The translations under genes were made by a program, and so were the position numbers. Shown piece by piece: positions 33,158-41,712 of a DNA stretch of 64,000 nt. Position 1 is the stretch's first letter. Each line of letters begins with the position of its first letter. The DNA is from Sphingomonas_B tabacisoli. GTDB lineage: Bacteria; Pseudomonadota; Alphaproteobacteria; Sphingomonadales; Sphingomonadaceae. The notes beneath the pieces are model-generated. The model was not told the DNA's origin, did not search any database, and was given only the letters and a program-made list of their open reading frames with translations. The DNA lies in contig NZ_JBHUDY010000002.1 of the NCBI RefSeq assembly GCF_042678385.1, positions 1 through 64,000 on the forward strand, read 5' to 3'.

Positions 33158-33173
33158 ATACCACCTCTTGTGT
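33158..33173 (-). promoter_or_regulatory. Candidate NrdR box 2
   Basis: The top strand reads ATACCACCTCTTGTGT, a weaker match to the NrdR consensus with an intact TGTGT half. It starts 29 bases from box 1, about three helical turns, as paired boxes usually are. The rest of the nearly 400-base nrdA upstream gap (32998-33395) holds no gene that I can support. Confidence 0.4.
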
Positions 33174-33395
33174 GTGCCCCCAGCGTTGCCCCAACAGATT
33201 GTGCCAAGCCGAGTCCCGGCGCAAGACGGTAAATGCATGGGGGCACCCGCATTTCGTCGCTGAAAAGATTCGTTTCGGCGCTGTTCCGAGGTCTTGCGCC
33301 GTGCGGATTCGGGGGCGTCGGCGCGGCGTTTGACGGAACGCCGCGGCTCGCAGATTCTTGTGGATTATCTGGATCGTGAAAGGGGAAGCGCAGCA

Positions 33396-33713
33396 ATGGC
33401 GGAAACGGACAACTTCAGGCCGACAGCGAAGATGGCCGCGAACGCCCAAAAGGGCCTCGACCTGCGCGAAAAGCACGGCCGCGGCGGCACGCATGTCGGC
33501 GTCGCGCGCGCCCGCCAATTGATCGCCCGCGAAGCGCTGGACCCGCGCGACATCAAATCGATGTACAGCTATTTCGCCCGCCACGCGGTCGACAAGCAGG
33601 GCCGCAATTGGGCCGATCCCGACAAGCCGTCCGCCGGCTATATCGCCTGGCTGCTCTGGGGCGGCGACGAGGGAAAGACCTGGGTGGACGCCAAGCGGAA
33701 GATGCTCGGCTGA
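33396..33713 (+). CDS. Conserved hypothetical protein with phage-associated domain
   Basis: A 105-residue soluble protein. 'KMAANAQKGLDLREKHGRGGTHVGVARARQLIAREAL' and 'IKSMYSYFARHAVDKQG', then SAGYIAWLLWGGDEGKTW, form a domain that I recognise as a segment of phage portal/protease-type and unannotated proteins. Here it stands alone between nrdA and a PEP-CTERM gene. The ATG at 33396 has AGGGGAAG upstream. No catalytic motif is evident; function unknown. Confidence 0.7.
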   Translation: MAETDNFRPTAKMAANAQKGLDLREKHGRGGTHVGVARARQLIAREALDPRDIKSMYSYFARHAVDKQGRNWADPDKPSAGYIAWLLWGGDEGKTWVDAKRKMLG

Positions 33714-33745
33714 GCGGGGTCGGCTATCGACCTATTGCGGGCATA

Positions 33746-33891
33746 GCCCCTCTCCCGCTTGTGGGAGAGGGAGGGGCCCAAGCCGTCAGGCTTGGGAGGG
33801 TGAGGGCCTGTATCGAGAACCGAACCCAGGACCCTCACCCCGCTCGCGCCCACACGCGCGAATCGCCCTCTCCCGCAAGCGGGAGAGGGGC
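33746..33891. repeat. Family B intergenic palindrome
   Basis: The ends are inverted copies of CCCCTCTCCCGC...GGGAGAGGG, each a hairpin in itself. Inner parts pair too (GGGAGGGTGAGGGC with a CCCTCACCCC stretch), and there is an internal AAGCCGTCAGGCTT hairpin. It lies between the convergent genes at 33396 and 33973. Confidence 0.85.
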
Positions 33892-33972
33892 TAAACGTCC
33901 GCAATCTACCATTGCAGACATCGCCTTGCAGCAAATCACCCCGCCCGGCGCACCGGACGGGGTGATATTGGC

Positions 33973-34584
33973 TTAGGCTGCGACGCTCGTCATGCGGGTG
34001 CGGCGGCGCGAGGCCGCGCCGAGCAGGCCGAAGCCGCCCAGCATCATCGCCCAGGTCGCCGGTTCGGGCACGGCGGCGGCGGTGGGAACGCGGACGGTCC
34101 CGATCTGGAAGGCTGCGGTGCCGGCTTCGGCGGCCGGATTGTTCTTCGTCGTCAGCGTGAAGAACGCATCCAGCTTGGTTCCGCCCAGGGTCGAACGCGC
34201 GCTGAGGCCGCTGAAGTCGATCGAAGCGAACGGGCCGCCCGAGGTCTGGAAGGCCGGACCGGTATAGGTGAAGACCAGGTTCGGAATGTTGGGATCGTCC
34301 GTCTGGCCCGGCGTCAGGATGACGTTGTTCGACGTGTTTTCAACCGACGCGGTGACCGAGGCATTGCTGCCGACCGAAATCGAGTTGGCGACGTAGCCGG
34401 CGAAATCGAAGATCACCAGGCGATCGCCCGGACGCAACCCCTCGTCCGGCCCGAGCGTTCCCTGATAGTTGAACGTGAAGTTGTTCGGACCGTTGTTGGT
34501 GATGCTTTGCAGCGTGATCACTGCCGCGCTGGCAGGGTATGCGAACGCAACGGCCGCAACGGCGGCCAAGACCCGTTTTTTCAT
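33973..34584 (-). CDS. PEPxxWA-CTERM sorting-domain protein
   Basis: A 203-residue secreted protein with a signal peptide (MKKRVLAAVAAVAFAYPASA) and a beta-rich body containing 'VIFDFAGYVANSISVGSNA' and 'SIDFSGLSARSTLGGTKLDAFF'. The C-terminus VPEPATWAMMLGGFGLLGAA with RRRTR is the exosortase recognition signal. It resembles the small variable PEP-CTERM proteins of sphingomonads. Function unknown. Confidence 0.85.
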   Translation of the reverse strand: MKKRVLAAVAAVAFAYPASAAVITLQSITNNGPNNFTFNYQGTLGPDEGLRPGDRLVIFDFAGYVANSISVGSNASVTASVENTSNNVILTPGQTDDPNIPNLVFTYTGPAFQTSGGPFASIDFSGLSARSTLGGTKLDAFFTLTTKNNPAAEAGTAAFQIGTVRVPTAAAVPEPATWAMMLGGFGLLGAASRRRTRMTSVAA

Positions 34585-34803
34585 GAATCATACTCCCTGA
34601 GCATCGTTGCCCCCCAATGGGCAAGCGCGAAGCTCGACCGCCAAACACGCGCGCAGGGATTCGGTTCTGCGGCTGGCGGAACAAGTCGGCGGGTCGGGCG
34701 TAATCGCGGGTGAAACGATCCTCGACCCCTGCGGCCGGGGACATTCCCCTTCGTCCGCCCATGCCCTAGAAAGGGCCGCCAAGCTGTGCGAGGGGGCGGG
34801 CCC

Positions 34804-36324
34804 ATGACGACCATCATCCGCGAAGCCGATCTGATCGAGAGCGTCGCCGACGCGCTCCAGTACATTTCCTACTATCACCCGATGGATTACATCCGGGCGC
34901 TGGGCGCGGCCTATGAGGCCGAGGCGTCGCCGGCGGCGAAGGACGCGATCGCGCAGATCCTCACGAACAGCCGCATGTGCGCCGAGGGGCATCGGCCGAT
35001 CTGCCAGGACACCGGCATCGTGACGGTGTTCGTCAAATGGGGCCAGGACTGCCGGCTGGAATCGGACAAGTCGCTGCAGGAAGTCGTCGATGAAGGCGTG
35101 CGGCGCGCCTATCTGAACCCCGAGAATCGGCTGCGCGCCTCGATCCTGCGCGATCCGGCCTTCAGCCGCGTCAACACCAAGGACAACACGCCCTCCGTGC
35201 TCAACGTCGAGATGGTGCCGGGGCATCATGTCGAAGTGATGCTGGCGGCGAAGGGCGGCGGCAGCGAGAACAAGTCCAAGTTCAAGATGCTGAATCCCAG
35301 CGACTCGATCGTCGACTGGGTGCTGGAGATGGTGCCGCAAATGGGCGCCGGCTGGTGCCCGCCGGGCATGCTCGGCATCGGCATCGGCGGCACGGCGGAA
35401 AAGGCGATGACGCTCGCCAAGGAATCGCTGATGGGCGATATCGACATGGCGCAGCTGAAAGCCCGCGGGCCGCAGAACAAGATCGAAGAGCTTCGGATCG
35501 AGATTTTCGACAAGGTCAACGCGCTCGGCATCGGCGCGCAGGGCCTTGGCGGGCTGGCGACGATCCTAGACGTGAAGATCCTCGACTGGCCGACGCACGC
35601 GGCGTCGAAGCCGATCGCGATGATCCCCAATTGCGCGGCGACTCGGCACGCGCATTTCCACCTCGACGGCTCCGGCCCCGCCTATCTGGAACCGCCGAGC
35701 CTGTCCGAATGGCCGGACGTCAATTGGACGCCGGACAAGGCCGCGATCCATGTCGATCTGAACACGCTGACGCCGGAGGTGGTCGCGAGCTGGAAGCCGG
35801 GCGACCGGCTGCTCCTCAACGGCAAGATGCTCACCGGCCGCGACGCCGCGCACAAGCGCATCCAGGACATGCTCTCGCGCGGCGAGGAACTGCCGGTCGA
35901 GTTCAAGGGCCGCGTGATCTATTATGTCGGCCCGGTCGATCCGGTTCGCGACGAGGTCGTCGGCCCCGCCGGCCCCACCACGGCCACGCGCATGGACAAG
36001 TTCACGCGGATGATGCTGGAGCAGGGCCTGCTGGCAATGGTTGGCAAGGCGGAGCGCGGTCCGGTCGCGATCGAGGCGATCCGCGACCACAAGGCGGCCT
36101 ATCTGATGGCGGTCGGCGGCGCGGCCTATCTCGTCGCTCGCGCGATCAAGGCGTCGAAGGTCGTCGGCTTCGAAGACCTCGGCATGGAAGCGATCTACGA
36201 ATTCGAAGTGAAGGACATGCCAGTGACGGTCGCCGTCGACGCGACAGGCGAAAGCGTCCACCACACCGCGCCGCTCGTCTGGCGCGAGAAGATCGCGCGG
36301 GAGAAGCTGCTGGAGACGGTTTAA
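34804..36324 (+). CDS. Class I fumarate hydratase
   Basis: A 506-residue iron-sulfur fumarase that interconverts fumarate and malate in the TCA cycle. Cluster cysteines are expected in CAEGHRPICQDTG, GAGWCPPGMLG and MIPNCAATRH; the C-terminal beta domain contains 'GRVIYYVGPVDP' and 'VVGPAGPTTATRMD'. It is the one-polypeptide class I form (FumA/B type), with the alpha domain at about 1-290 and the beta domain to the end. The start is the ATG at 34804 after GGGGGCGGG. Confidence 0.95.
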   Translation: MTTIIREADLIESVADALQYISYYHPMDYIRALGAAYEAEASPAAKDAIAQILTNSRMCAEGHRPICQDTGIVTVFVKWGQDCRLESDKSLQEVVDEGVRRAYLNPENRLRASILRDPAFSRVNTKDNTPSVLNVEMVPGHHVEVMLAAKGGGSENKSKFKMLNPSDSIVDWVLEMVPQMGAGWCPPGMLGIGIGGTAEKAMTLAKESLMGDIDMAQLKARGPQNKIEELRIEIFDKVNALGIGAQGLGGLATILDVKILDWPTHAASKPIAMIPNCAATRHAHFHLDGSGPAYLEPPSLSEWPDVNWTPDKAAIHVDLNTLTPEVVASWKPGDRLLLNGKMLTGRDAAHKRIQDMLSRGEELPVEFKGRVIYYVGPVDPVRDEVVGPAGPTTATRMDKFTRMMLEQGLLAMVGKAERGPVAIEAIRDHKAAYLMAVGGAAYLVARAIKASKVVGFEDLGMEAIYEFEVKDMPVTVAVDATGESVHHTAPLVWREKIAREKLLETV

Positions 36325-36468
36325 CCCCTCTCCCGCTTTCGGGAGAGGGAGGGGCCCGCCGCGAAGCGGTGGGAGGGTGAGGGCATATGTCCAGCACAGC
36401 GCCCAGCACCCTCACCCCGCTCGCGCCCGCAGGCGCGAGTCGCCCTCTCCCGCGAGCGGGAGAGGTGC
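36325..36468. repeat. Family B intergenic palindrome filling a stop-to-stop gap
   Basis: The element begins one base after the fumarase stop and reaches the stop of the convergent CoA-binding gene. Ends are inverted CCCCTCTCCCGC / GCGGGAGAGG hairpins; inner GGGAGGGTGAGGGC pairs with CCCTCACCCC. It has the same orientation and inner blocks as the copy at 33746. Confidence 0.85.
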
Positions 36469-36899
36469 TATTGCTCGATCTTCGGCAGGCGCAGCCGCGG
36501 GATGTCGATCTTGGGACAGCGATTCATCACGACCTGGAGGCCGGCGGCTTCGGCGCGGGTGGCGGCTTCTTCGTTGATGACGCCTAGTTGCATCCAGACG
36601 GCTTTCGCGCCGGCGGCGATTGCCTCGTCGACCGCTTCGCCGGCGGCCTGCGGGCGGCGGAAGATGTCGACCAGGTCGATGGGCTCGCCGATCTGGGCGA
36701 GCTCGCGCCAGACATATTCGCCATGGACATGCTCGCCGGTGATCTGCGGGTTGACGGGCAAGACCCGGTATCCGTGATCCTGCAGGAAGCGCATCACATG
36801 ATAGCTGTCGCGGTCCGGGCGGTCCGAGGCTCCCACCATTGCAATGATGCGGGTGGAGCGGAGGAGGTCGGCGATTTCTTCGTCGCGGGTGAGGGGCAT
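36468..36899 (-). CDS. CoA-binding domain protein (YccU-like)
   Basis: A 143-residue Rossmann-fold protein of the CoA-binding family. The nucleotide motif is TRIIAMVGASDRPDRDSYHVMRFLQDHGY, followed by 'VLPVNPQ' and 'VDIFRRPQAA'. The C-terminal cysteine in VVMNRCPKID is conserved in this family. Role unknown. The start overlaps or nearly touches the end of the Mrp gene, which lies upstream on the same strand, so both are likely one operon. Confidence 0.88.
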   Translation of the reverse strand: MPLTRDEEIADLLRSTRIIAMVGASDRPDRDSYHVMRFLQDHGYRVLPVNPQITGEHVHGEYVWRELAQIGEPIDLVDIFRRPQAAGEAVDEAIAAGAKAVWMQLGVINEEAATRAEAAGLQVVMNRCPKIDIPRLRLPKIEQ

Positions 36900-36904
36900 C
36901 AGCG

Positions 36905-37882
36905 TCAAACGCGTTCGTTGTGGTTGCGATCCAGCCAGGCGTTCAGCTTTTCCGCGAGCGCCCGGAACGGCGCGCCGGCGAAGCCGTCATGGGCGGCCGG
37001 CGGCTCGCCGGCGTCGCTGGCCTGACGGATCGCGATCTCGAGCGGCACGCGGCCGAGGAAATCGAGGCCCATCGCCGCCGCCGCGGCTTGCGCGCCGCCG
37101 GCGCCGAACGGGTCGCTGATCTGGCCGCAATGGGGGCAGGCATAGCCGGCCATGTTCTCGATCAGGCCGACGATCGGAATGTTCGCCTGGGTGAAGAGGT
37201 CGACCGCGCGGGCGGCGTCGATCAGCGCCAGATCCTGCGGCGTCGAGACGATCACGGCGCCGGCGGGCTTGTGCTTCTGGAGCATCGAGAGCTGCACGTC
37301 GCCGGTACCGGGCGGCAGGTCGACGATCAGCGTGTCGATCTCGCCCCACCCGGCGTCGATCAACTGGCCGAGCGCGTTGCCCGCCATCGGTCCCCGCCAG
37401 GCGATCGCCTGCCCCGGCTTGACGAGCTGCCCCATCGACAGGATCGGCACGCCGAATTTTGTCCCGACGGGCAGCAGTTTCTGGTCTTCGGCGACCGGCC
37501 GCGTGCCCTCGGCGGACATCAGGCGCGGGACGGAGGGGCCGTAGATATCGGCGTCGACAAGCCCGACCTTGCGCCCCAGCCGCTGCAGCGCGACGGCGAG
37601 GTTGGCGGCGAGGGTCGATTTGCCGACGCCGCCCTTGCCGGAGCCCACCGCGATCAGCCGGCGTTCGCGCTTCTCGCTGGTCATGGCAATGCGGACGTCG
37701 GTCACGTCGGGCAAAGCGAGCAGCGCCTGTTTCGCCGCATCCGCCATCGCGTCGCGCGTTTTCTGGTCGAGGCCGGTCACGTCGAGGATCAGCGACGCGG
37801 TGCCGTCCTTCAGGCGCGGCGGCGCGGCGCGGCTGCCGACGATTTTCGAGATTGCGGCGTAGAGACGATCGGGTTCGGCCAT
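36905..37882 (-). CDS. Mrp/NBP35 family iron-sulfur carrier ATPase
   Basis: A 325-residue P-loop ATPase that delivers [4Fe-4S] clusters. An N-terminal MIP18-like domain (about 1-65) precedes the deviant Walker A SGKGGVGKST at 81-90; later come 'DADIYGPSVPRL', 'DLPPGTGDVQL' and the cluster-binding CPHC in GYACPHCGQ. I start at the ATG at 37882 (MAEPDRLYAAI). It is divergent from hflK with about 70 bases between. Confidence 0.94.
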   Translation of the reverse strand: MAEPDRLYAAISKIVGSRAAPPRLKDGTASLILDVTGLDQKTRDAMADAAKQALLALPDVTDVRIAMTSEKRERRLIAVGSGKGGVGKSTLAANLAVALQRLGRKVGLVDADIYGPSVPRLMSAEGTRPVAEDQKLLPVGTKFGVPILSMGQLVKPGQAIAWRGPMAGNALGQLIDAGWGEIDTLIVDLPPGTGDVQLSMLQKHKPAGAVIVSTPQDLALIDAARAVDLFTQANIPIVGLIENMAGYACPHCGQISDPFGAGGAQAAAAAMGLDFLGRVPLEIAIRQASDAGEPPAAHDGFAGAPFRALAEKLNAWLDRNHNERV

Positions 37883-37955
37883 GCCGGCGCGGATAGGCGA
37901 GTGGTTCCGCCGACGGAACACTGTTTTTCTTGTGTGTCCTCCCTATAAAGGCGTG

Positions 37956-39044
37956 ATGAACAAGCTGACGGCGTGGCTTTGGCCACAAGGCGCCATGTTG
38001 AACGAAGGCGGCGGCCCCTGGGGCGGCCGTGGCGGTGGGAATGGCGGCGGAGACGGCGATGGCGGCGGCCCGCGCAATCCGTGGAGCGAGCCGCCCAGCG
38101 GCGGTCGCCCGCGCGGCAACCGGCCCGGACCCGCGGCGCTCGACGAGCTGCTGCGCCGCAGCCGCGAGCGCTTCGGCTCCGGCGGCGGCTTTCCCGATCT
38201 GAACGGCCGGCCGATCTGGGCCTATGCCTTGCTCGCCTTCCTGGCGCTCTGGATCGTGTTCACCAGCGTCCACTCGATCGCGCCGCGCGAACGGGGCGTG
38301 ATCCTGCGCCTCGGCCGCTATGCGGGCACGATGAGCCCGGGCGTCAATTTCAGCTTCCCGGCGCCGGTCGACCAGGTGGTCAAGCAGAACATCGAGGAAA
38401 TCCGCACCGTCGATATCGGATCGACCGCCGCCGAGAACGAGAATCTGATGCTGACCAGCGATCAGAACATCGTCGATCTCGCCTATTCGGTGCGCTGGAA
38501 CATCAGCGACCCGGCGCTCTTCCTCTTCCAGTTGAAGGACCCCGAGGACACGATCCGCGAAGTCGCCGAATCGGCGATGCGCGCGGTGATGGCGAACGTG
38601 ACGTTGAACGACGCGATCGGCGCCGGCCGCACCTCGATCGAGGCGCAGGTCGCGCAGCGCATGCAGGAGCTGCTGAACGCCTATCGCTCCGGCGTGCGCA
38701 TCCAGGGCGTCGCGATCAAGCAGGCCGATCCGCCCGCCGAAGTGACCGAGAGCTTCAAGAAAGTGTCGGCGGCGCAGCAGAACGCGATCGCCTATCTGAA
38801 CGGCGCGCGCGCCTATGCCCAGCAGATTACCGCGCGGGCGCAGGGCGAGGCCGCGGCGTTCGACAAGGTCTATGAACAGTACAAGCTGGCGCCGGAAGTG
38901 ACGCGCCGGCGCATGTATTACGAGACGATGGAGGATGTGCTGTCCAAGGTCGACAAGACGATCGTGGAAGTGCCCGGCGTGACGCCGTATTTGCCGCTCG
39001 ACCGGCTGCCCAAGGCCCAGGCCGCCCAGGAGCCGCAGCAATGA
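37956..39044 (+). CDS. hflK: FtsH protease activity modulator HflK
   Basis: A 362-residue inner-membrane SPFH protein. A glycine-rich N-terminal tail (residues about 15-60) precedes one membrane helix (WAYALLAFLALWIVF) and the band-7 domain starting 'RERGVILRLGRYAGTMSPGVNF'. A helical region 'YEQYKLAPEVTRRRMYYETM' follows. With HflC it forms a cage around FtsH and limits its activity. The stop overlaps the hflC start by four bases, as usual. Confidence 0.95.
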   Translation: MNKLTAWLWPQGAMLNEGGGPWGGRGGGNGGGDGDGGGPRNPWSEPPSGGRPRGNRPGPAALDELLRRSRERFGSGGGFPDLNGRPIWAYALLAFLALWIVFTSVHSIAPRERGVILRLGRYAGTMSPGVNFSFPAPVDQVVKQNIEEIRTVDIGSTAAENENLMLTSDQNIVDLAYSVRWNISDPALFLFQLKDPEDTIREVAESAMRAVMANVTLNDAIGAGRTSIEAQVAQRMQELLNAYRSGVRIQGVAIKQADPPAEVTESFKKVSAAQQNAIAYLNGARAYAQQITARAQGEAAAFDKVYEQYKLAPEVTRRRMYYETMEDVLSKVDKTIVEVPGVTPYLPLDRLPKAQAAQEPQQ

Positions 39045-39895
39045 GCCCGGTGTTCAGCCTGCGTAACCCGATCGTGCTGGCGCTCGCGGCGATCGCTTTG
39101 CTCGTCCTGCTTGCCAGCACGATCGCGGTGGTGCCGGAGACGCGCCAGGCGGTGATCGTCCGCTTCGGCGAGCCGGTCAGCATCGTCAATCGCTACCGCC
39201 CGGGCGAGGCGTTTGGCCGCACCGGTGCGGGCCTGATCCTGCGCGTGCCGTTCGTCGACCAGCTCGTCTGGCTCGACAAGCGCGTGATGGACGTGTCGAT
39301 GGACCGGCAGCAGGTGCTGTCGACCGACCAGCGGCGGCTGAATGTCGACGCCTATGCGCGCTTCCGCATCATCGACCCCCTACGCACCTATGTAACGGCG
39401 GGCAGCGAGCAGCAGGTCGCCGACCAGCTTCGCCCGATCCTCGGCTCCGCGCTCCGCAACGAGCTCGGCAAGGTGCATGCGGCCGCGCTGCTCTCGCCGG
39501 AGCGGACGCGCGTGATGCACGAAATCCAGGAAGGGCTGGACACGGTCGCGCGGCAATATGGCGCGCAGATCATCGACGTGCGCATCAAGCGCACCGACCT
39601 GCCCGACGGCACGCCGCTGCAATCGGCGTTCGAGCGCATGCGCTCGGCGCGCGAACAGGAAGCGCTGACCATCGAGGCGCAGGGCGCGAAGCAGGCGCAG
39701 ATCATCCGCGCCGAAGCCGATGCGGAGGCCGCGCGCACCTATGCAGCGAGCTTCGGGAAAGACGCGGACTTTTACGAGTTCTACCGGGCGATGCAGTCGT
39801 ACCGGCAGACCTTCAAGTCCGATGCCGCCGAAACCAACATCATCCTGTCCCCGAACAACGCCTATCTGAAGGAGTTCAACGGGCGCTCACGATGA
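39041..39895 (+). CDS. hflC: FtsH protease activity modulator HflC
   Basis: A 284-residue partner of HflK. One N-terminal membrane segment (IVLALAAIALLVLLASTIAVV) is followed by the SPFH domain ('QAVIVRFGEPV', 'VDQLVWLDKRVMDVSMD', 'YARFRIIDPLRTYVTAG') and a long helix with 'AKQAQIIRAEADAEAARTYA'. The degP gene follows after about 100 bases, a gene order frequent in proteobacteria (hflK-hflC-degP). Confidence 0.95.
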   Translation: MSPVFSLRNPIVLALAAIALLVLLASTIAVVPETRQAVIVRFGEPVSIVNRYRPGEAFGRTGAGLILRVPFVDQLVWLDKRVMDVSMDRQQVLSTDQRRLNVDAYARFRIIDPLRTYVTAGSEQQVADQLRPILGSALRNELGKVHAAALLSPERTRVMHEIQEGLDTVARQYGAQIIDVRIKRTDLPDGTPLQSAFERMRSAREQEALTIEAQGAKQAQIIRAEADAEAARTYAASFGKDADFYEFYRAMQSYRQTFKSDAAETNIILSPNNAYLKEFNGRSR

Positions 39896-39993
39896 CAAAT
39901 GTCATTCAAAGATCGTTCAGGAATCATGCCGCACCCCTGCGGTCGCGCCGGACGCGTCCGCGCCGGTGCCGAATCTGAGAGGATACTCAAGAC

Positions 39994-41547
39994 GTGCGTT
40001 ACGCCTATGCTTTGACCACGGCCCTTCTTCTGGGCGGCGTCGCCAGCTCCGTCGCGATGCAGCAGCCCTTGGGCGCGCAGACGCCGCAGAACGCTCCGCA
40101 AGCCATGGCTGCCGCGGCGCCGCGCGGCGCGCCGATGAGCTTCGCCGACCTGACCGCCAAGCTGCAGCCGGCCGTCGTCAACATCTCGACCACCCAGCGC
40201 GTGCAGGTGAGCCAGGGCACCAACCCGTTCGCCGGCACGCCCTTCGCAGACCTGTTCGGCGGCGATAACAGCGGCGGCACGACGAACAATGGCCGGCCGG
40301 TGACGCGCCAGGCGCAGTCGCTCGGCTCCGGCTTCATCATTTCGCCCGACGGCTATATCGTCACCAACAACCACGTCGTCGCGCCCGGACGCCAGGGCGC
40401 GGTCGTCGAATCGATCACCGTGACGCTGCCTGACCGGCGCGAATACAAGGCGCGGCTGGTCGGCCGCGACCTCGCGTCCGACCTGGCCGTGCTGAAGATC
40501 GAGGCGGGCGCCAATCTGCCGTTCGTGCGCTTCGGCGATTCGATGCACGCCCGCGTCGGCGACTGGGTGCTGGCGATCGGCAACCCGTTCGGCCTGGGCG
40601 GCACCGTCACCTCGGGCATCATCTCGGCGCTGCACCGCAACACCGGCCAGGGCGGCGCCTATGACCGCTACATCCAGACCGATGCGGCCATCAACATGGG
40701 CAACTCCGGCGGCCCGATGTTCGACCTCAACGGCAACGTGATCGGCATCAACACCGCGATCCTGTCCTCGACCGGCGGCAATGTCGGCATCGGCTTCGCG
40801 ATTCCGGCCGAGCAGGCCAAGCCCGTCGTCGACCAATTGATGAAGGGCGGCCGGGTCAAGCGCGGCTATCTGGGCGTGCAGATCCAGCAGCTCGACCAGT
40901 CGATCGCGGACTCGCTGGGCCTCGACAAGAATCGCGGCGAGTTGATCGCCAGCGTCGAGCCGGGCGGCGGCGCCGAGAAGGCCGGCATCCGCCAGGGCGA
41001 CGTGATCGTTGCCGTGAACGGCCAGCCGGTCACGCCGGACGAGACGCTCTCCTATCTCGTTTCCAACGCGCCGATCGGCTCGCGTATTCCCATCGACCTG
41101 ATCCGCGACGGCCGCCGCATGACGGTCACCGCGACGGTCGGCGAACGCCCGCCGGAAGAGCAGCTCGCCTCGCGGCTCGGCGGCGGCGGGGACGACGACA
41201 GCTTCGGCAATGACGAAGACAACAACACGCAACAGCAGGCGGCGCAGGCCTCGCTCGGCCTCGCCGTCCAGCCGCTGACCCCGGCGATTGCGCGCCAGGT
41301 CGGCGTTCCGGCGACCACCCGCGGCCTGGTGATCGGCGGCGTCGATCCGTCGAGCGACGCGGCGTCCAAGGGCTTGCAGCGCGGCGACGTGATCATCTCG
41401 GTGAACGGCCGGCCGGCCGTCGCGGTCGCGGATGTGCGCGCGGCCGTGACCGAAGCGTCCAAGGCCAACCGTTCCAGCGTGCTGCTGCTCGTCCAGCGCG
41501 GCACCAATCCGGCGCGCTATATCGGGCTCAAGATCAAGAACGGGTAA
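39994..41547 (+). CDS. degP: Do/DegP family periplasmic serine protease
   Basis: A 517-residue HtrA protease/chaperone. A signal segment covers residues about 1-20, the trypsin-like domain about 50-270 and two PDZ domains about 285-370 and 425-515. The catalytic triad is visible: His127 in TNNHVV, Asp163 in SDLAVLK and Ser238 in GNSGGP. The GTG start at 39994 has GAGAGGA upstream. A glutamine- and aspartate-rich linker ('DDDSFGNDEDNNTQQQ') separates the PDZ domains. It probably clears misfolded envelope proteins. Confidence 0.95.
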   Translation: MRYAYALTTALLLGGVASSVAMQQPLGAQTPQNAPQAMAAAAPRGAPMSFADLTAKLQPAVVNISTTQRVQVSQGTNPFAGTPFADLFGGDNSGGTTNNGRPVTRQAQSLGSGFIISPDGYIVTNNHVVAPGRQGAVVESITVTLPDRREYKARLVGRDLASDLAVLKIEAGANLPFVRFGDSMHARVGDWVLAIGNPFGLGGTVTSGIISALHRNTGQGGAYDRYIQTDAAINMGNSGGPMFDLNGNVIGINTAILSSTGGNVGIGFAIPAEQAKPVVDQLMKGGRVKRGYLGVQIQQLDQSIADSLGLDKNRGELIASVEPGGGAEKAGIRQGDVIVAVNGQPVTPDETLSYLVSNAPIGSRIPIDLIRDGRRMTVTATVGERPPEEQLASRLGGGGDDDSFGNDEDNNTQQQAAQASLGLAVQPLTPAIARQVGVPATTRGLVIGGVDPSSDAASKGLQRGDVIISVNGRPAVAVADVRAAVTEASKANRSSVLLLVQRGTNPARYIGLKIKNG

Positions 41548-41551
41548 CTCA

Positions 41552-41675
41552 ACCCTCTCCCACCGGGAGAGGGTCGACTCGCCATGGGCGAGCGGGGTGA
41601 GGGCGACGAAGGCTGTCGCCCTCACCCTCCCAGCGCTTCGCGCCGGGCCCCTCCCTCTCCCGCAGGGAGAGGGGC
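41552..41675. repeat. Family B intergenic palindrome, inverted orientation
   Basis: CCCTCTCCCACCGGGAGAGGG at the left and CCTCTCCCGCAGGGAGAGG at the right are hairpins; the middle reads AGCGGGGTGAGGGC then GCCCTCACCCTCCC. The order of inner blocks is reversed relative to the copies at 33746 and 36325. It lies between degP and the HerA-like gene. Confidence 0.85.
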
Positions 41676-41712
41676 TTTTCGGCTGCGCTCGCGCGCTCTA
41701 CACCCCCTCCCC

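Noticed and set aside
36987..39041. Open frame of about 684 codons on the minus strand across hflK and mrp
   Set aside because: It runs antisense to hflK and out of frame through mrp; no domain is visible and it would span two genuine genes.
39862..41625. Open frame of about 587 codons opposite degP
   Set aside because: Antisense of degP; the translation is a low-complexity Arg/Asp/Ala series, and the catalytic triad is intact on the plus strand.
41584..41712. N-terminal extension of the HerA-like protein by 43 residues
   Set aside because: The extension would translate the family B palindrome; the ATG at 41713 starts the conserved region.
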